A stretch of DNA of 64,000 bases from Streptomyces tagetis (lineage in GTDB: Bacteria; Actinomycetota; Actinomycetes; Streptomycetales; Streptomycetaceae). Numbering within the stretch: position 1 is the first letter of the stretch; every line of letters starts with the position of its first letter. Of this stretch, positions 29,701-41,100 are shown piece by piece. The stretch spans positions 1,426,001 to 1,490,000 of the forward strand of contig NZ_JAGPNL010000001.1 of assembly GCF_018069565.1 (NCBI RefSeq). The letters are read 5' to 3'. Below the pieces are notes generated by a model. That model had not been told where the DNA came from, searched no databases, and saw only the letters and a list, made by a program, of their open reading frames with translations. The position numbers and the translations under genes are program-made.

Positions 29701-32700
29701 TACCGCAGCGGCGACCTCGCCCGCTGGTCCGCGACCGGTCGGCTCCAGTACCTGGGGCGGGCGGACGACCAGGTCTCCCTGCGCGGCTTCCGGGTGGAGA
29801 CCGGCGAGATCGAGGCGGTGCTCGGGCGTCACCCGGGCGCGGGCACGGCGGCGGTCGTCCTGCGCACCGACCTGCCCGCGGGTCCCGGACTCGTCGCCTA
29901 CACCACCGGCACCGCCTCGGCCGAGGCACTGCGCGGGGCCTGCGCCGCCGACCTGCCCGAACACATGGTGCCCACCGCCTTCGTCACCGTCGACGCGCTG
30001 CCGCTCACCGCCAACGGCAAGCTCGACCGGGCCGCCCTGCCCGCCCCGAGGACACCCCGGCCGGCCGGGGGAGGGGCCCCTCGCACCGAACGGGAGAAGA
30101 TCCTCGGCGAGCTGTACGGCAGCGTCCTCGGCGTCCCGGCCGTCGGCGTCGACGACGACTTCTTCGCCCTGGGCGGACACTCGCTGCTCGTCACCCGCCT
30201 CGCCAACCGCATCCGGGCCGCACTCGGCGTCGAGGTCTCCGTCCGGACGCTGTTCGAGGCCCGGACCGTGGCCGCGCTCGCCGCACACCTGACCGCCGCC
30301 GCGGGCGACACCACCCGGGCGCCCATCGCCCCGCTCACGGCCGCCGAACGGCCGGCCACGCCGCCGCTCTCGCCCGCCCAGGCCCGCCTGTGGTTCCTGC
30401 ACCGGCTCGGCGGCTCCGCCCCCACCTACACCGTGCCGCTGCTGCTGCGGCCCGCGGCGCCCCTGGACACCGAGGCCCTGACCGGCGCCGTCCAGGACCT
30501 CGTGGAGCGGCACGAGATCCTGCGCACCGTCTATCCCGCGCCCGACGGACACCCCGTGCAGCGGGTGCTGCCCGCCGCCGGGACACCCGTCGGCCCCCCG
30601 GTCCGCACCGCCGACCCGGTCGCCACGGCCCGCGCCCTCGCCGGCCAGGAGTTCGACCTGGAGTCCGAGCCGCCCCTGCGGGTCCACCCGCTCCACGGCC
30701 CCGGGCAGGAGCGCGCCCTGCTGCTCGTCCTGCACCACATCGCCTTCGACGAATGGTCCCTCACCCCGCTCGTCGACGACCTGGCCCGCCTCTACACGGC
30801 CCGGCTGCGCGGCACCGGCACCCCGCCGCCCCCGCGCCACCAGTACGCCGACTACAGCCTCCGGCAGTCACGGACACCGGCCGCCCGCGAGCGGCACCTG
30901 CTCGACCACTGGCGCGAGCGCCTGGCCGGCGCCCCCGCCGAGATCCCGCTGCCGCTCGACCGGCCCCGCCCCGCCGGGGTCGACCAGCGGGGCGACGCGG
31001 TGGAGTTCACCGTGCCCGGTGACATCCGCCGGGCCGCCGAAGCGCTGGCCACCGACACCGGCTCCACGCTGTTCATGGTGGTGCACGCCGCCCTCGCCGC
31101 CCTGCTCACCGCGCACGGCGCGGGCACCGACCTGCCGATCGGCACCGTGCTGAGCGGACGCACCGACCGGGCCCTGGAAGAGGTGCCGGGACTGATGGCC
31201 AACACGGTCGTGCTGCGCACCGACACCTCCGGCGACCCCACCTTCCGGGAACTCCTGGACCGGGTCCGCGCCACCGACCTGGACGCCTTCGACCACGGTG
31301 AGCTGCCCTTCGAGCGCCTGGTCGACGCCCTGGAACCGGAGCGCTCCCTCTCCCGCCACCCGCTCTTCCAGGTGGCCCTGGTGCACCAGCGGGCCCCCGG
31401 ACGCGGCGCCGACTTCGACGGCGTGCCGGTGGACGTGGAACCGGTCGAGACCAAGGGGGCCAAGTTCGACCTGACACTGGCGGTGGTCGAACGACCGGGC
31501 GAGCCGCACCTGCTCGCCGCGTTCACCTACCGCACCGCCCTCTTCGACGCCGCGACCGTGGCAGCGCTGGGGCGCCGGTTCACCGCCCTGCTCGGCTGGT
31601 GCGCCGCCCACCCCGACCTGCCCCTTGCCGAGGCGCCCGTCCTGGCGGACGCCCGGGAACGGCGCGCGGTGCTCGCCGCCGCCACCGGCGAGGCCCGCGC
31701 CCTGCCGGAGACCACACTGCCGGACCTGGTCCGCCGCCAGGCCCGCCGCACACCCGGGCGGCAAGCCCTGACGGACGGCGAACGCACTTGGTCCTACGCG
31801 GAGTTCGACGACGAGGCGGACCGTCTCGCCCGCCGTCTCGCCGGTCTCGGGGCGGGCCGCGGCCGGGTGGTCGCCGTCGCCCTGCCCCGCTCGCCCGAAC
31901 TGGTCCTCGCCGTCCACGCCGTACAGCGCGCCGGGGCCGCGTACGTGCCCATCGACCCCGACCTGCCGCCCGCCCGCATCGGGGACCTGCTCGCCGACTC
32001 CGCCGCGCACTGCGTCGTGACCACCGGCGCCCTCGCCGGCCGGGTCGCCCCGGCCGGTCTTCCCGTACTCGACCCCACCACGACCGGCACGCCGGCCGGT
32101 GACGTGCCCCGACCGCCCGGCCCCCGGCCCGCGGACCCCGCGTACCTGCTCTTCACCTCGGGCTCCACCGGGCGGCCCAAGGGCGTCGTCGTGCAGCACA
32201 CCGCGATCGTGAACCGGCTGCTGTGGGCGCAGGACACCCACGCCCTCGGCGCGGACGACCGGGTCCTGTTCAAGACGCCCGCGAGCTTCGACGTCTCGGT
32301 GTGGGAGCTGTTCTGGCCGCTGCTGGCCGGGGCCACCCTCGTCACCGCGGCCCCCGACGACCACCGCGACCCGGCGGCCCTCGCCCGGACCATCCGCGAA
32401 CACTCCGTCACCACCGTGCACTTCGTGCCGTCCATGCTCGCCGCCTTCACCGCCGTCGCCGACCCCGCCGACTGCCGGGGACTGCGCCGCGTCATCGCCA
32501 GCGGCGAGACACTGCCGCCCGCCGCCGTCACCGCCGTCGCCCGCCTCGCCCCGCACGCCGAACTGCACAACCTCTACGGCCCCACCGAGGCTGCCGTCGA
32601 CGTCACCGCCCGGCACACCACCGCGGCGGACGCCACGCGGACCGCCGTGCCCATCGGCCGGCCGGTGTGGAACACCCGGGCCCTGGTCCTCGACGCCCGC

Positions 32701-35700
32701 CTGCGCCCCGTGCCGCCCGGCGTACCCGGCGAGTTGTACCTGGCCGGCGCCCAACTCGCCCTCGGCTACCACCGACGCGCCGCGCTCACCGCCGAACGCT
32801 TCACCGCCGACCCGTACGGACCGCCCGGGACCCGCCTCTACCGCACCGGCGACCTCGCCCGATGGAGGCACGACGGGCAACTGGACCACCTCGGGCGTGC
32901 CGACGACCAGGTCAAGCTGCGCGGCCGGCGCATCGAACCGGGCGAGGTCCAGGCCGCCCTGGACGCCCACCCGGCCGTCGCGCACAGCGCCGTCACCGTG
33001 TGGACCGACCCGGCGACCGGCGCCGGACACCTCGTCGCCCACGTCGTCCCCGCCCACCCGGGCACACCGCTGCCCGACCTCACGCCGTACCTCGCCGAGC
33101 GCCTCCCCGCCCACCTGGTGCCCAGCGCCGTCGACCCGCTGGAGGCGCTGCCGGTCACCGCCAACGGCAAGCTCGACCGGTCCGCGCTGCCCGCACCCCG
33201 GCTCGGCGCGGACCCGGCGGGAGCCGAGCCCGCCACGCCCGGGGAGAAGCGGCTCGCCGGGCTCTTCGCCGACCTGCTGCACACCGAACGGGTCGGCGTA
33301 GACGACAGCTTCTTCGCCCTGGGCGGCGACAGCATCCTGTCCATCCGGCTCGTCGCCGCCGCCCGCACCTCCGGCATCCTCATCACCCCGCAGGACGTCT
33401 TCCGGCACCGCACCGTACGCGGCCTGCTCGCCGCCGCCCGCCCCGGCGAACCCGCCGACCCCCCGGACGCGCCCGCCGGGCTCGACCCTCAGGGGCCGTG
33501 GCCCCTCACCCCGCTCCAGGAGGGCCTGCTCTTCCTCTCCCGGTACGACGCCCGGGGCGACGGCGCCGCCGCGCTCGACGTCTACCACGTGCAGGTCGTC
33601 CTCGCCCTCACCGGCCCGGTCGACGCCGAACGGCTGCGGGCGGCGCTCCAGCGGGTGGTGGAGCGGCACACACCCCTGCGCACCGGCTTCACCCGGACCG
33701 GCACGGGCTGGGCGCGGCGGGTGCGGCCGGCCCGCGCGGACGTCACCGAACTCGACCTCACCCGCCGTGGCCCGCGCGAGACCGAGCGCCGCGCCCGGCG
33801 CCGCGTCGAGGACGAACGCGTACGCCGCTTCGACCTGGACGCACCGCCCCTGCTGCGCTGCCTGCTGGTGCGCCGCGACGCCACCCGCACCGACCTCGTC
33901 CTGACCGGGCACCACCTGGTCCTCGACGGCTGGTCCCTGCCCCTGCTCGTCCGGGAACTGCTGCGCTCTTACGGAGGCGGCGAACTCCCCGGCACCGGGC
34001 CCGACCACCTCGCCCACCTGAGGTGGCTGCGCACCCGGGACCGACCCGCCGCCGAGGCCGCCTGGCGCACGGCCCTGGCGGGCCTGGACGGTCCCACCCT
34101 TCTCGCCCCGGACACGCGGCACGAGACCGAACTGCCCGAGGAGTGCGTCCGCCGCGCGGGCACCGCCCTGACCGCGCGCCTGACCGCCTTCGCCCGGAGC
34201 CGGGACCTGACCCTGGCCACCCTCCTCCAGGCCGCCTGGGGCCTCGTCCTGTCCGCCGCCACCGGCCGCCGGGACGTCGTCTTCGGCAACGTCGTCTCCG
34301 GCCGCCCGGCCGAGGTGCCCCACGTCGACGAGATGATCGGCCTGTTCGTCAACACCGTCCCGGTCCGGGTCCGTACGCGGCCCGGACAGACCCTCGGCGA
34401 ACTCCTCACCGACGTCCGGGACGCCTTCACCGGGCTGCTGCCCCACCACCATCTCGGTCTCGCCGACATCCAGCGGGCCACCGGCCACGGCACGCTCTTC
34501 GACACCCTCACCGCGCTGGAGAACTACCCCGCCGACCCGCCGGACGCCCTCGCCCAGGCCGCCGGGATCGGTGTCGCCGAGGTGCGGGGCCGCGACGCCA
34601 CGCACTACCCGCTCACCTTCGTCGCCGTACCGGGGGACGAACTCACCCTGCGCGTCGCGTACCAGCCGGGCCGCTTCACCGCCGCCGAGGCCGAACGGTA
34701 CGCCGAGCGGGCCCTGCACGTGCTGCGGCTGTTCACCGAGGCACCCGACACCCCCGTCGCCGCCCTCGACCCGCTGCTGCCCGCCGAACGCGCCGCCCTC
34801 GGCGCCCACGGGCACGGACCGGCCGCGCCCGCACCGGCGACCTGGGCCGAACTGGTCGCCCGCCAGGTGGCGGCGCGGCCCGCGGCGCCCGCCGTCGAAG
34901 GCCCGCGGGAGACCCTGACCTACGCCGAACTCGACTCCCGCGCCCGGTCGCTGGCGGCCCGGCTGATCGCCGCCGGACTGCGCCCCGGCGCGATCGCCGC
35001 GGTGGCGCTGCCCCGCTCGGTGGACCTGGTCGTCGCCCAGCTCGCCGTCCAGCAGGCCGGTGCCGCCCATCTGCCGGTCGACCCCGGCTACCCGGCCGAG
35101 CGCGTACGGTACATGCTCGACGACGCGGCCCCCGCCCTGGTGGTGAGCTGCCGGGAACTGGCCGACCGCTTCCCGGACGCCCTCCTCGTCGACGACACCC
35201 CGGCGGAGCCGGCCCCCACCCCCGACGACCGGCCCTCCCTCCCGGTCCGCGTCACCCCCGGCCACCCCGCCTACGTCATCTACACCTCCGGCTCCACCGG
35301 ACGCCCCAAGGGCGTCGTCAGCACCCACGCCGGACTGGCCGCCCTCGCCACCGCGCAGGCCGAACGGCTCGGCATCGACCCCGCCGGCCGGGTCCTCCAG
35401 CTCGCCTCGCCCTCCTTCGACGCCTCCGTCATGGAGAGCCTCATGGCCCTGGCCACCGGCGCCACCCTGGTCATCCCGGAACCCGGACCGCTCGCCGGGG
35501 AACTCCTCGGCGAGACCCTGACCGCACGCCGTGTCACCCACGCGCTGATCCCGCCGACCGCCCTGACCGGACTCGCCCCCGAGGACGCCGCCACCCTGCG
35601 CACCCTCGTCGTCGGCGGCGAGGCGTGCACCACGGCGCTCGCCGCCCGCTGGGCACCCGGCCGCCGCATGGTCAACGCCTACGGGCCCACCGAGACCACC

Positions 35701-38103
35701 GCCTGCGTCACCATGAGCGCCCCGCTCGACGGCCGTGCCACGCCCCCCATCGGCACGCCCCTGCACGGCGTGCGGCTGCACGTCCTGGACAGCATGCTGC
35801 GGCACGTCCCGACGGGCGCCACCGGCGAGCTGTACGCCGCCGGGCGCGGCGTCGCCATGGGATACCTGGGCCGGCCGGGCCTCACCGCGAGCCGCTTCAC
35901 CGCGGACCCGTACGGCCCGCCGGGAGCCCGCATGTACCGCACCGGCGACCTGGTCTCCCGCGACGCCGACGGCCGGCTCCACCACCACGGCCGCGCCGAC
36001 GACCAGGTCAAGATCCGGGGCTTCCGGGTCGAGCCCGGCGAGATCACCTCCCTCCTGGAGGCCCGCCCCGAGATCCGCTCGGCGGCCGTCGTCGTCCGCG
36101 CCGCACCCGGGGACGCCTCCGACGGGCTCCGCCGGCTGGTCGGCTACCTCGTCCCCGGGCAAGCGGAGTCGGTCGACACCGAACGCGTACGCGCCGACCT
36201 GGCCCGCACCCTCCCCGACCACATGGTGCCGGCCGCGTTCGTCACCCTGCCCGCGCTGCCGCTCACGCCCAACGGCAAGCTGGACCGCAAGGCCCTGCCC
36301 GAGCCGGACTTCACCGCCGTCGTCGGGCACACCGCCCCGGAAGGGCCCCTGGAGGCCACGCTCGCCGAGGTCTTCGCCCAGGTGCTGGGCGTGCCCGAGG
36401 TGGGCGCGGAGGACGGCTTCTTCGGCCTCGGCGGCGACAGCATCCTCTCCCTCCAACTCGTCTCCCGGGCACGGGAGGAGGGGCTGCGCATGACGCCGCG
36501 CGACGTCTTCGAGCACCCCACCGTGCGCGCGCTCGCCGGGCTGCTGGCCGGCCGCGGCACGATCGCCGACGGCGGCGAGACGCCCGGCGCGCACGGCAGC
36601 GCACCGCTCACCCCCGTCATGCGCTGGCTCCTCGAACGCGGCGGCCCCATCGGCAGGTTCAGCCAGTCCATGGTGCTGACGCTCCCCGACGGCATCGACG
36701 CCGCCGAGCTGGACACGGTCCTGGACGCCGTGGTGCGACGGCACGAGGTGCTGCGCGCCCGCGTCGACACCGAGGCCGCCACTCTCCTTGTCCCCGGCCC
36801 CGGCCCCGGCCCCGACGACGGCGACCGCTTCCACCTGCCCGACCGCCGGGAGACCGGCGCACCACCGGACGCGGCGTCGCTCGGCCGCGACGTGGACGAC
36901 CTGGCCGCCGAACTCGACCCGGGCGCCGGACACATGCTCCGCACCCGCTGGTACCCGGCGCCGGGCGCGGGCGCCGGCCGCCTCCTCCTCGTCGCGCACC
37001 ACCTGGTCGTGGACGGCGTCTCCTGGCGCATCCTCCTCGACGACCTGGACCGGGCGTGGCAGGCCGTACGCGCGGGCCGCCCGCCCGCACTGGCCGGCGT
37101 GCCCACCCCCTTCCGACGCTGGGCGCGGGAACTGCCCCGGCTGGCCGCCGCGCGCCGGAGCGAACTCCCGCTCTGGCACAGCGTCCTGGAGGCCCCCGCC
37201 GGCCTGCCCGGCGTCCGGCCCGACGCGCCGTGGGGCACCGTGGCCCAGGCCCGCCACCGGACCTTCGTCCTGTCGCCCGAGGACACCGCGCCCCTGCTGA
37301 CCCGGGCCGTGGAACGGTTCGAGGCGTCGGTGCAGCACCTCCTGCTCGCCGCCCTCGCCACCGCCGTCCACGCCGTCGACGGCGGCCCCACGGTCCGCTT
37401 CCTCACCCACGTCGAGGGCCACGGCAGGGAGCAGCAGATCCGCGAGGGGTTCGACCTCTCCCGCACGGTCGGCTGGTTCACCTCCCTGTACCCGGTCGCC
37501 CTCGAAGCGGTCGCGGGCGAGAGCTTCGCGGACACCGTCGCCCGGGTACGCGCCGACCTGCTCGCCCTGCCCGACAGCGGCATCGGCTACGGCCTGCTGC
37601 GCCACCTGTCGCCCGAAGCCGAAGCCGAAGCCGAAGCCGACGCCGGCGCCGAAGCCGAAGCCGACGCACCGCTCGCGGGCCGGCCCGCACCGGTCCTGTC
37701 CTTCAACTACCTGGGCCGCTTCGGCACCCCCACGGACCACGCCGCGCCCTGGACGGCGGCGGCCGAGGCCCCGGTGCTCGGCGGCTCCATCGACCCGGAC
37801 CTGCCCATGGCCCACGCACTGGAGATCAACGCCGTCACCCGCGACACCCCGCACGGGCCGCGCCTGCACACCCGCCTCACCTGGGCGCCCTCCGCCGTCG
37901 ACGACGCCGATGCCGAGAACCTCGGGGCCCGCTGGCTCGACGCCCTGCGCACGGCGGCCCGCCAGGCCCGTACCCCGGCACCCGAGACCCCCGCACGCCC
38001 GTCGCCCGAGAGCCCCGCACGCCCGGCACCCGGGGCGGCGGCCCTGTCACCCCTCACCCCCGAACAGACCGCACGGCTCGCAGCCCGATGGAGGAACCGG
38101 TGA
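20743..38103 (+). CDS. Nonribosomal peptide synthetase 1 (5 modules, EntF-like starter C domain)
   Basis: 5,786 residues in one frame. Domain order (approximate residues): C 5-446, A 463-983, T 1003-1073; C 1090-1530, A 1563-2050, T 2063-2130; C 2146-2580, A 2600-3103, T 3116-3186; C 3205-3636, A 3656-4156, T 4166-4236; C 4251-4683, A 4700-5186, T 5203-5270, E 5286-5750. Predicted residues are Gly, Gly, Thr, Ser and an unassigned D-residue. The first C domain has EntF/DhbF-like motifs ([26 protein letters not shown]), implying an aryl-acid cap delivered by a separate carrier. The start is ATG 20743 with GGGAG upstream. No epimerization domain lies between T4 and C5, although both have E-associated hallmarks. 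The stop overlaps the next GTG (GTGA). Confidence 0.97.
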   Translation: MTTDLDRLPLTAAQQGLWTAQRLDPASPAHLTAEYVELTGPLDARLLCRAVTDAVAETDGLTVRFLVEADDDGERVWQRPGAVPPRQPDVLDLTGEDDPRSAALAWMERERSVPVDLEHGRLHRHALLRTGETTWLWYHRCHHILLDGYGFHLLADRVARLYHALDTGTEPPARTSASLREAVAEDRAYTGSEEERADGRWWRGRLADRPHPVTFGEAPLPGAAHGFRRRRRALPASAADALAGFAQRAKATWPEAVLSAWALYLTGLTGTREAVIGLPVSNRTKGALLRVPTTAVNVVPLRVPVDDRETPAELLRRVTLAMRAVRRHQRYRGEQLRRDLGLFGDGRRLAGPQVNIKPFPAVLSFGRCTGTVHSLAAGAVEDLTVSVSGQPGTSGLDLTFDAHPARYTDAELTAHADRFTDLLRRLPDTPAHTPAGRLALASERERHLLTGTWAHGPDAPDRAPVLDRAFAAQVLRTPGAPALRSGDRELTYAELDRRVETLSRLLRSRGAGRGTLVAVCLPRTEALVIALLAVVRAGAGYVPLDPAYPDDRLRQMLTDSEPVLLLTDAPGARDSGVPEVAVAPDGTPDGARDDDGAPDDQGPPDGHGARDDHGARDDHGARDDEVTRDDGAPDGHGPVGGPTPRHAPGDTAYVIYTSGSTGRPKGVVVSHGALANFLAAVRGTLDPRPGDRLLAVTTVSFDIAALELFLPLVTGGTVILAAREDVRDPFALAALVRTHRPDLVQATPSLWRVLAEADPGALSGVRVLCGGEALPPDLARRLAGLGADLTNLYGPTETTVWSTAAVLDEGALPHVGRPLRHTRAYVLGTRLTPLPAGVAGELYLAGDSVADGYLGRAALTAERFTADPYGPAGERMYRTGDVARWREDGTLEVLGRADHQVKIRGHRVEPGEVAAALAGHPGVREAAVVARTTGAAAEPSLVAFHAGTAKEPELRAHLARLLPAHLVPARFHALPALPRTPNGKTDLGALPQAGAATDERRRAPATATEESLCRLFARVLGIPEAGADDDFFALGGHSLSAARLTTALRAEAGVELAVRALFDHPTPARLAGAVEAARGAREPLVPQPRPHRLPLSPGQRRLWFLHQAEGAGAAYNIPLAVRLTEAPDPGVLTAAVKDLLLRHEVLRTVFPVTDGEPCQRILDPAALEPPVRLHRVTPREHDGALAEAAAEPFDLAHEPPLRVHLFETETETETDADTDTDTETDAARTLLLVLHHIAADEWSLTPLLRDLGAALAARGTGRAPDFTPPPAQYADYTLWQRRTARRDEAEHLAYWRERLRDAPEQTELPWARPRPPEAGGAAATHAFTLDTRRYGRVADLARRTRTSTFMVLHAALAVTLSRLGAGDDIVLGAPVAGRDDEALRDAPGFFINTLALRTDLSGNPSAEQLMERVRDTDLEAFSHQELPFERVVEAVNPARIAGVSPLFQVLFALREEFGDAAALPGQSGRPRLVRTGDAKFDLQVTFSEDRESGTAAGLLEYRTALWQAPDAERFADALVHVIDRLTAHPTRPLSALRMPPGDEHEEAREATTRTLPATGPALLFAEQAARTPDKLALVSGTEELTYRRLESRAARLATVLAEHGAGPGTLVGVSLPRGTTLLVTLLALARTGAAYLPVDPGFPGERVRLLLADAGPALLITTRAPEGALPPERLLDPDDPAFRARVEAAGELPPPAPRHGAHPAYVIHTSGSTGTPKGVVVTEAALTNFLLCTADTLAFTGDERLLAVTTVGFDIAVLELFLPLVTGGTVILAGREEVRDPALLAALLGRSAATVMQATPSLWRALVEEAPEALRGVRILCGGEALAPDLATALAGLGADLTNLYGPTETTIWSTSAPLDRRDATAPHAGRPLWNTRAHVLDRFLAPVPAGVPGELYLAGTGLAQGYLGRAALTAERFTADPYGPAGERMYRTGDLARWRRDGTLEVLGRADHQVKIRGHRIEPGEVAAALRADPRVRDAAVTAHTAPGDPAPRLVAYLVGPRDQEEARQVREDVTDRLPAHLVPSLCLTLDALPRTPNGKLDRAALPAPVPAARTSRAPHGPREEALAALFAEVLGGVEPGADDDFFALGGHSLLAARLVSGARPLLGDDLTVRHVFDTPTVAGLAARNGTAPRSLPPLTRRERPARPPLSPAQDRLRFLDSLGGTGTSYHLPFVLTLTGDVDLAALRAALTDLTGRHEVLRTVFPDDGDGPYQRVLDTAPPVEQARVRDEAELEQRLTELSARPFDLAADPPLRVTVLTGAGRVTVLLLLHHIAGDEWSVAPLLTDLSTAYAARHAGRAPDWDPLPVDHTDYALWQRELLDDGHLEPELAYWREALSGVPATLELPADRPRPARPTGRGGFVPFTVPDATAAALREVARDTGTTPFMVVQAALAALLSALGAGEDIPLGVPTAGREERHTEDLVGFFVNTLVLRTDLTGAPTFRDLLDRVRATTLDAFDHARVPFERVVEAVRPERAAHNPLFQVMLTYRKRGAVPFSAPGVAAGFALRETETAKFDLVVGLTEHLGSHRLDGAVNYSADLFDRATAERLAARLVRLLGAAVAAPDTPVHRLPVLDDEERRTVLTGWNPAGGPEPGPDLLDRLGAAVTAYAGRTAVTCGGHSVDHGTLDRRTNALARTLIARGIGPEDRVALLLPRSTALVEAVLAVTKAGAAHVPVDPRYPAARIAHTVRDAAPALVVTAGGTEAPAGVPVLDLDDPLVRDALAGAPDGPVTDAERTAPVHPDHAAYLIYTSGSTGTPKGVVVTRRNLTRLFDATRALFGFGPDDVWTLFHSYAFDFSVWEMWGALLHGGRLVVVPHETTRSGPDFLRLLHEERVTVLNQTPAAFGQLTESLPGRGVPPSLRWIVFGGEALEPGRTLPWLTGPRPPRLVNMYGITETTVHVTAYELTRARAEDAARRGVSPVGRAIDDLRLYVLDGGLRPVPPGVTGELHVAGGGLARGYHGLPALTATRFVADPFGPPGSRMYRSGDLARWSATGRLQYLGRADDQVSLRGFRVETGEIEAVLGRHPGAGTAAVVLRTDLPAGPGLVAYTTGTASAEALRGACAADLPEHMVPTAFVTVDALPLTANGKLDRAALPAPRTPRPAGGGAPRTEREKILGELYGSVLGVPAVGVDDDFFALGGHSLLVTRLANRIRAALGVEVSVRTLFEARTVAALAAHLTAAAGDTTRAPIAPLTAAERPATPPLSPAQARLWFLHRLGGSAPTYTVPLLLRPAAPLDTEALTGAVQDLVERHEILRTVYPAPDGHPVQRVLPAAGTPVGPPVRTADPVATARALAGQEFDLESEPPLRVHPLHGPGQERALLLVLHHIAFDEWSLTPLVDDLARLYTARLRGTGTPPPPRHQYADYSLRQSRTPAARERHLLDHWRERLAGAPAEIPLPLDRPRPAGVDQRGDAVEFTVPGDIRRAAEALATDTGSTLFMVVHAALAALLTAHGAGTDLPIGTVLSGRTDRALEEVPGLMANTVVLRTDTSGDPTFRELLDRVRATDLDAFDHGELPFERLVDALEPERSLSRHPLFQVALVHQRAPGRGADFDGVPVDVEPVETKGAKFDLTLAVVERPGEPHLLAAFTYRTALFDAATVAALGRRFTALLGWCAAHPDLPLAEAPVLADARERRAVLAAATGEARALPETTLPDLVRRQARRTPGRQALTDGERTWSYAEFDDEADRLARRLAGLGAGRGRVVAVALPRSPELVLAVHAVQRAGAAYVPIDPDLPPARIGDLLADSAAHCVVTTGALAGRVAPAGLPVLDPTTTGTPAGDVPRPPGPRPADPAYLLFTSGSTGRPKGVVVQHTAIVNRLLWAQDTHALGADDRVLFKTPASFDVSVWELFWPLLAGATLVTAAPDDHRDPAALARTIREHSVTTVHFVPSMLAAFTAVADPADCRGLRRVIASGETLPPAAVTAVARLAPHAELHNLYGPTEAAVDVTARHTTAADATRTAVPIGRPVWNTRALVLDARLRPVPPGVPGELYLAGAQLALGYHRRAALTAERFTADPYGPPGTRLYRTGDLARWRHDGQLDHLGRADDQVKLRGRRIEPGEVQAALDAHPAVAHSAVTVWTDPATGAGHLVAHVVPAHPGTPLPDLTPYLAERLPAHLVPSAVDPLEALPVTANGKLDRSALPAPRLGADPAGAEPATPGEKRLAGLFADLLHTERVGVDDSFFALGGDSILSIRLVAAARTSGILITPQDVFRHRTVRGLLAAARPGEPADPPDAPAGLDPQGPWPLTPLQEGLLFLSRYDARGDGAAALDVYHVQVVLALTGPVDAERLRAALQRVVERHTPLRTGFTRTGTGWARRVRPARADVTELDLTRRGPRETERRARRRVEDERVRRFDLDAPPLLRCLLVRRDATRTDLVLTGHHLVLDGWSLPLLVRELLRSYGGGELPGTGPDHLAHLRWLRTRDRPAAEAAWRTALAGLDGPTLLAPDTRHETELPEECVRRAGTALTARLTAFARSRDLTLATLLQAAWGLVLSAATGRRDVVFGNVVSGRPAEVPHVDEMIGLFVNTVPVRVRTRPGQTLGELLTDVRDAFTGLLPHHHLGLADIQRATGHGTLFDTLTALENYPADPPDALAQAAGIGVAEVRGRDATHYPLTFVAVPGDELTLRVAYQPGRFTAAEAERYAERALHVLRLFTEAPDTPVAALDPLLPAERAALGAHGHGPAAPAPATWAELVARQVAARPAAPAVEGPRETLTYAELDSRARSLAARLIAAGLRPGAIAAVALPRSVDLVVAQLAVQQAGAAHLPVDPGYPAERVRYMLDDAAPALVVSCRELADRFPDALLVDDTPAEPAPTPDDRPSLPVRVTPGHPAYVIYTSGSTGRPKGVVSTHAGLAALATAQAERLGIDPAGRVLQLASPSFDASVMESLMALATGATLVIPEPGPLAGELLGETLTARRVTHALIPPTALTGLAPEDAATLRTLVVGGEACTTALAARWAPGRRMVNAYGPTETTACVTMSAPLDGRATPPIGTPLHGVRLHVLDSMLRHVPTGATGELYAAGRGVAMGYLGRPGLTASRFTADPYGPPGARMYRTGDLVSRDADGRLHHHGRADDQVKIRGFRVEPGEITSLLEARPEIRSAAVVVRAAPGDASDGLRRLVGYLVPGQAESVDTERVRADLARTLPDHMVPAAFVTLPALPLTPNGKLDRKALPEPDFTAVVGHTAPEGPLEATLAEVFAQVLGVPEVGAEDGFFGLGGDSILSLQLVSRAREEGLRMTPRDVFEHPTVRALAGLLAGRGTIADGGETPGAHGSAPLTPVMRWLLERGGPIGRFSQSMVLTLPDGIDAAELDTVLDAVVRRHEVLRARVDTEAATLLVPGPGPGPDDGDRFHLPDRRETGAPPDAASLGRDVDDLAAELDPGAGHMLRTRWYPAPGAGAGRLLLVAHHLVVDGVSWRILLDDLDRAWQAVRAGRPPALAGVPTPFRRWARELPRLAAARRSELPLWHSVLEAPAGLPGVRPDAPWGTVAQARHRTFVLSPEDTAPLLTRAVERFEASVQHLLLAALATAVHAVDGGPTVRFLTHVEGHGREQQIREGFDLSRTVGWFTSLYPVALEAVAGESFADTVARVRADLLALPDSGIGYGLLRHLSPEAEAEAEADAGAEAEADAPLAGRPAPVLSFNYLGRFGTPTDHAAPWTAAAEAPVLGGSIDPDLPMAHALEINAVTRDTPHGPRLHTRLTWAPSAVDDADAENLGARWLDALRTAARQARTPAPETPARPSPESPARPAPGAAALSPLTPEQTARLAARWRNR
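22488..22676 (+). repeat. Repetitive Asp/Gly insert in the first A domain
   Basis: Encodes an Asp-, Gly-, Ala- and His-rich stretch between the A2 and A3 motifs of the first A domain. An 18-bp unit, CACGGTGCCCGGGACGAC, is repeated three times exactly at 22561-22614, with more degenerate copies around it. It is probably a surface loop expanded by slippage. Confidence 0.85.
23299..23493 (+). repeat. Gly A-domain patch, copy 1 (module 1)
   Basis: 195 bp spanning A-domain motifs A6 to A8 ([12 protein letters not shown] to EPGEVAAAL). It is nearly identical to 26461-26655 in module 2, with about seven differences by eye. Codon choice inside the patch (many GCG, CGG and ACG) differs from the GCC/CGC/ACC-rich surroundings. 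Confidence 0.9.
24361..24420 (+). repeat. Hexanucleotide repeat in the module 2 C domain
   Basis: Ten consecutive 6-bp units of the form GAAACC, GACACC or GACGCC encode alternating Glu/Asp and Thr/Ala. They lie in frame just before the HHIAADEWS motif. Confidence 0.9.
26461..26655 (+). repeat. Gly A-domain patch, copy 2 (module 2)
   Basis: Second copy of the patch at 23299-23493, equal in length (195 bp) and about 96 percent identical by eye. Confidence 0.9.
27180..30300 (+). other. NRPS module 3: C-A(Thr)-T
   Basis: The C domain has HHIAGDEWS (LCL-like). The A pocket reads D-F-W-N-V-G-M-V-H-K ([27 protein letters not shown]), the threonine code. The carrier is [11 protein letters not shown]. 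Confidence 0.88.
30355..33450 (+). other. NRPS module 4: C-A(Ser)-T, carrier of epimerization type
   Basis: The C domain has HHIAFDEWS. The A pocket reads D-V-W-H-I-S-L-V-D-K ([28 protein letters not shown]), the serine code. The carrier is FFALGGDSI, the form that elsewhere in these proteins always precedes an E domain, but here a C domain follows directly. Confidence 0.85.
33495..37990 (+). other. NRPS module 5: C(DCL-like)-A(unassigned)-T-E
   Basis: The C domain has [11 protein letters not shown] and HHLVLDGWS, the class that follows E domains in this cluster. The A pocket reads about D-A-M-L-V-G-A-A-C-K ([27 protein letters not shown]), which suggests a bulky hydrophobic or aromatic residue but does not match a code I can name. 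The carrier is GGDS. The E domain is complete ([34 protein letters not shown]), so a D-residue is expected. Confidence 0.8.
37615..37668 (+). repeat. Hexanucleotide repeat in the E domain of NRPS 1
   Basis: Nine 6-bp units, mostly GAAGCC, encode alternating Glu/Asp and Ala between YGLLRHLSP and the FNYLGRF motif of the E domain. Confidence 0.9.
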
Positions 38104-41100
38104 GCGCCGAGAACGGCCCCGACCACGGCCTGGACGACATCCTTCCGCTGACACCCCTGCAAGAAGGGCTGCTGTTCCACTCCGGCCTCGACCCCTCGGG
38201 CCCGGACGTGTACACCCTGCGGCTCGTCCTCGACCTGACCGGTGCGCTGGACGGCGCCGCCCTGCGGCAGGCCGTCGACACCGTGCTGCGCCGCCACCCG
38301 AACCTGCGGGCCGCCTTCGTCGACGAGGGCCTCGACCGGCCGGTGCAGGTTGTACCGTCCTCCTGGTCGGTGCCCTTCCGGGAGGCGGACCTGCGGGAAC
38401 TCGACCCCGACCGCCGGGCGCGGGAGGCCGGGCGGTTCCTGGAGGAGGAACGGGCCCACCGCTTCGACCCGGCCGACCCCCCGCTGCTGCGCCTCACCCT
38501 GCTCCGGCTCGGCGACAGCGCCCACCGGCTCGTCGTCACCGCCCACCACGCCCTGCTCGACGGCTGGTCCATGCCGCTGTTCGCCCGGGAGCTGTTCGCC
38601 GCCTACGCCCTGCACACCCGCGCGCCCGGCGCCGCCCCGCTGCCCGAGGTCCGCCCCTACCGGGACTTCCTCGCCCACCTCGCCACACGGGACCGCGCCG
38701 CCGCCGAAGCCGCCTGGCGCGAGGCCCTGGCGGACCTGGACGAGCCCACCCTGCTCGCGGCCCCGGCCCCCACCGCCGCCGCGCCCGGGGCGCCCCGGAG
38801 CACCGACCTGCGGGTGCCACCCGGCACCGCGGCGGGGCTCGGCGCCCTGGCCGCCGGCCACCGGCTCACCGCCGCCACCGCGTACCAGGCGGCCTGGGGC
38901 ATCACCCTGGCCCGGCTGACCGGCCGCCACGACGTCGTCTTCGGCACCACGGTCTCCGGCCGGCCCGCCGACCTCGACGGCGCCGAGTCCATGATCGGCC
39001 TGTTCATCAACACCCTGCCCGTGGTGGTCCGGGCGTCCCCGTGGCGTTCGCTCGCCGCGACCGCCGCCGGCCTCCAGCGGGAGCGCACCCGGCTCCTGGA
39101 CCACGAGCACCTGGGGCTCGCCGACATCCAGCGGCTCGCCGGACTCGGTCCGCTCTTCGACACCCTGATCGTCGTGGAGAACTTCGGCGTGGACTCCGGG
39201 GCCCTCGCCGAGGCCCAGGCGGCCGGCGGCCTCACCGTGACCTCCGCGACGGGGGAGGACGCCACCCACTACCCGGTGACCGTCGTCGTCCACCCCGGCC
39301 CCGAACCCCGCATCACCCTGCGGCACCGCCCCGAGCTGGTCCCCGAGGAGCAGGCACGGGCACTGGGCGCCGCCTACGTCCGGGTCCTGACCGCCCTCGC
39401 CGACCGGCCCGACACCCCCGTGGGCGCCGTCGAACTCCTCGCGGCGCACGAGCGACGCCGCGCCCTGGAGGACGGCGCCGCCCTGGACGAGGAGGCTCCG
39501 CCCGAGGACAGCATCACCGCGCGCTTCGCCAGGACGGCCGCCCGCACCCCGGACGCCGTCGCCGTCACCGACGCCCGCGGCGCGCACACCTACCGCGACC
39601 TCGACGCGCACTCGGGGCGCCTCGCCCGGCTCCTGAGCGAGCACGGCGCCGGGCCCGGCACCTTCGTCGCCGTCCGCCTCGACCCGTCCTTCGAGCAGGT
39701 CAGCGCCCTGCTCGGCATCCTCAGGACGGGCGCCGCCTACCTGCCGCTGCCCTCCGGCCTCCCCGAGGGCCGCGCCGCGGCCCAGCTCCGTACCGCCCGC
39801 CCGGTCGCCGGGCTCACCACCACGGCCCCGCGCGCCCACCTGCCGGCGGACACCGGAACCGCCTGGATCGCGCTGGACGACCCCGCCGTCACCGCCCGCC
39901 TGGCGGAATCCGCCCCCACCGCCCCGGTCGCCGTGCCCGCCGCGGCCCCCGCCTACGTCATCCACACCTCCGGCTCCACCGGCACCCCCAAGGGCGTCGT
40001 CGTCGGACACCGGCAGGTCCTGCGGCTGCTCGACACCACCGACGAGGCGTTCGGCTTCGACGGCGACGACGTGTGGACCCTCTTCCACTCCTACGCCTTC
40101 GACTTCTCCGTCTGGGAGATCTTCGGCGCGCTGCTGACCGGCGGCCGGCTCGTCGTCGTACCCCCCGCCACGACCCGGGCCCCGGAGGAGTTCGCCGCGC
40201 TGCTGCGCCGCGAGGCCGTCACGGTGCTCAACCAGACCCCCTCCGCCTTCCACCAGCTCACCGACGCGATCCTGGCCGACGGCGGACCCGAGGGGCTCGC
40301 CCTGCGCGTCGTGGTCTTCGGCGGCGAGGCCCTGGAGCCGGACCGGCTGCGCGACTGGCAGCGCGCCGCGGGCGCGGGCGGGCCCGAACTCGTCAACATG
40401 TACGGCATCACCGAGACGACCGTCCACGTCACCCACCACGTGCTGGAGGACGCACCGGCCCCGGGGGGTCCCGCCCGCCCCATCGGACGGCCCCTGGACG
40501 ACCTCGCGATCCGCCTCCTGGACACCGCGCTCCGCCCGGTCGGCCCCGGGCTCACCGGTGAGATCTACGTGGCCGGACCGGGCCTCGCCCACGGCTACCT
40601 CGGCCGGCACGCGCTCACCGCCGGCCGGTTCGTCGCCGACCCCTACGGTCCGCCCGGCACCCGTATGTACCGCAGCGGCGACCTCGCCCGCTGGACCGGG
40701 GACGGCGACCTCGACTACCTCGGACGCGCCGACGAGCAGGTGCAGATCCGCGGGTTCCGGGTGGAGCCCGGCGAGGCCCGCGCGGCCCTCGCCGACCTGG
40801 ACGAGGTCGCCGACGCGGTGGTGCTGGCCCGCCCGGGTCCCGACGGCGCCACCCGGCTCGTCGCCTGGGTCGTCCCCGCCGGGGACCCGGTGGACCCCGC
40901 GCGGCTGCGCCGCGCCCTGCGCGAACGCCTGCCGGACCACCTCGTCCCCGCCGCCGTCGTCCCGGTCGACGGCTGGCCCCTGACCGGCAACGGAAAGCTC
41001 GACCGGGCCGCGCTCCCCGAACCGGAGGACCGTACGGCCGGGGCCGGCCGTGCCCCCGCCACCTGGCACGAGGAGATCGTCGCGGGCCTCTTCGCGGAAC

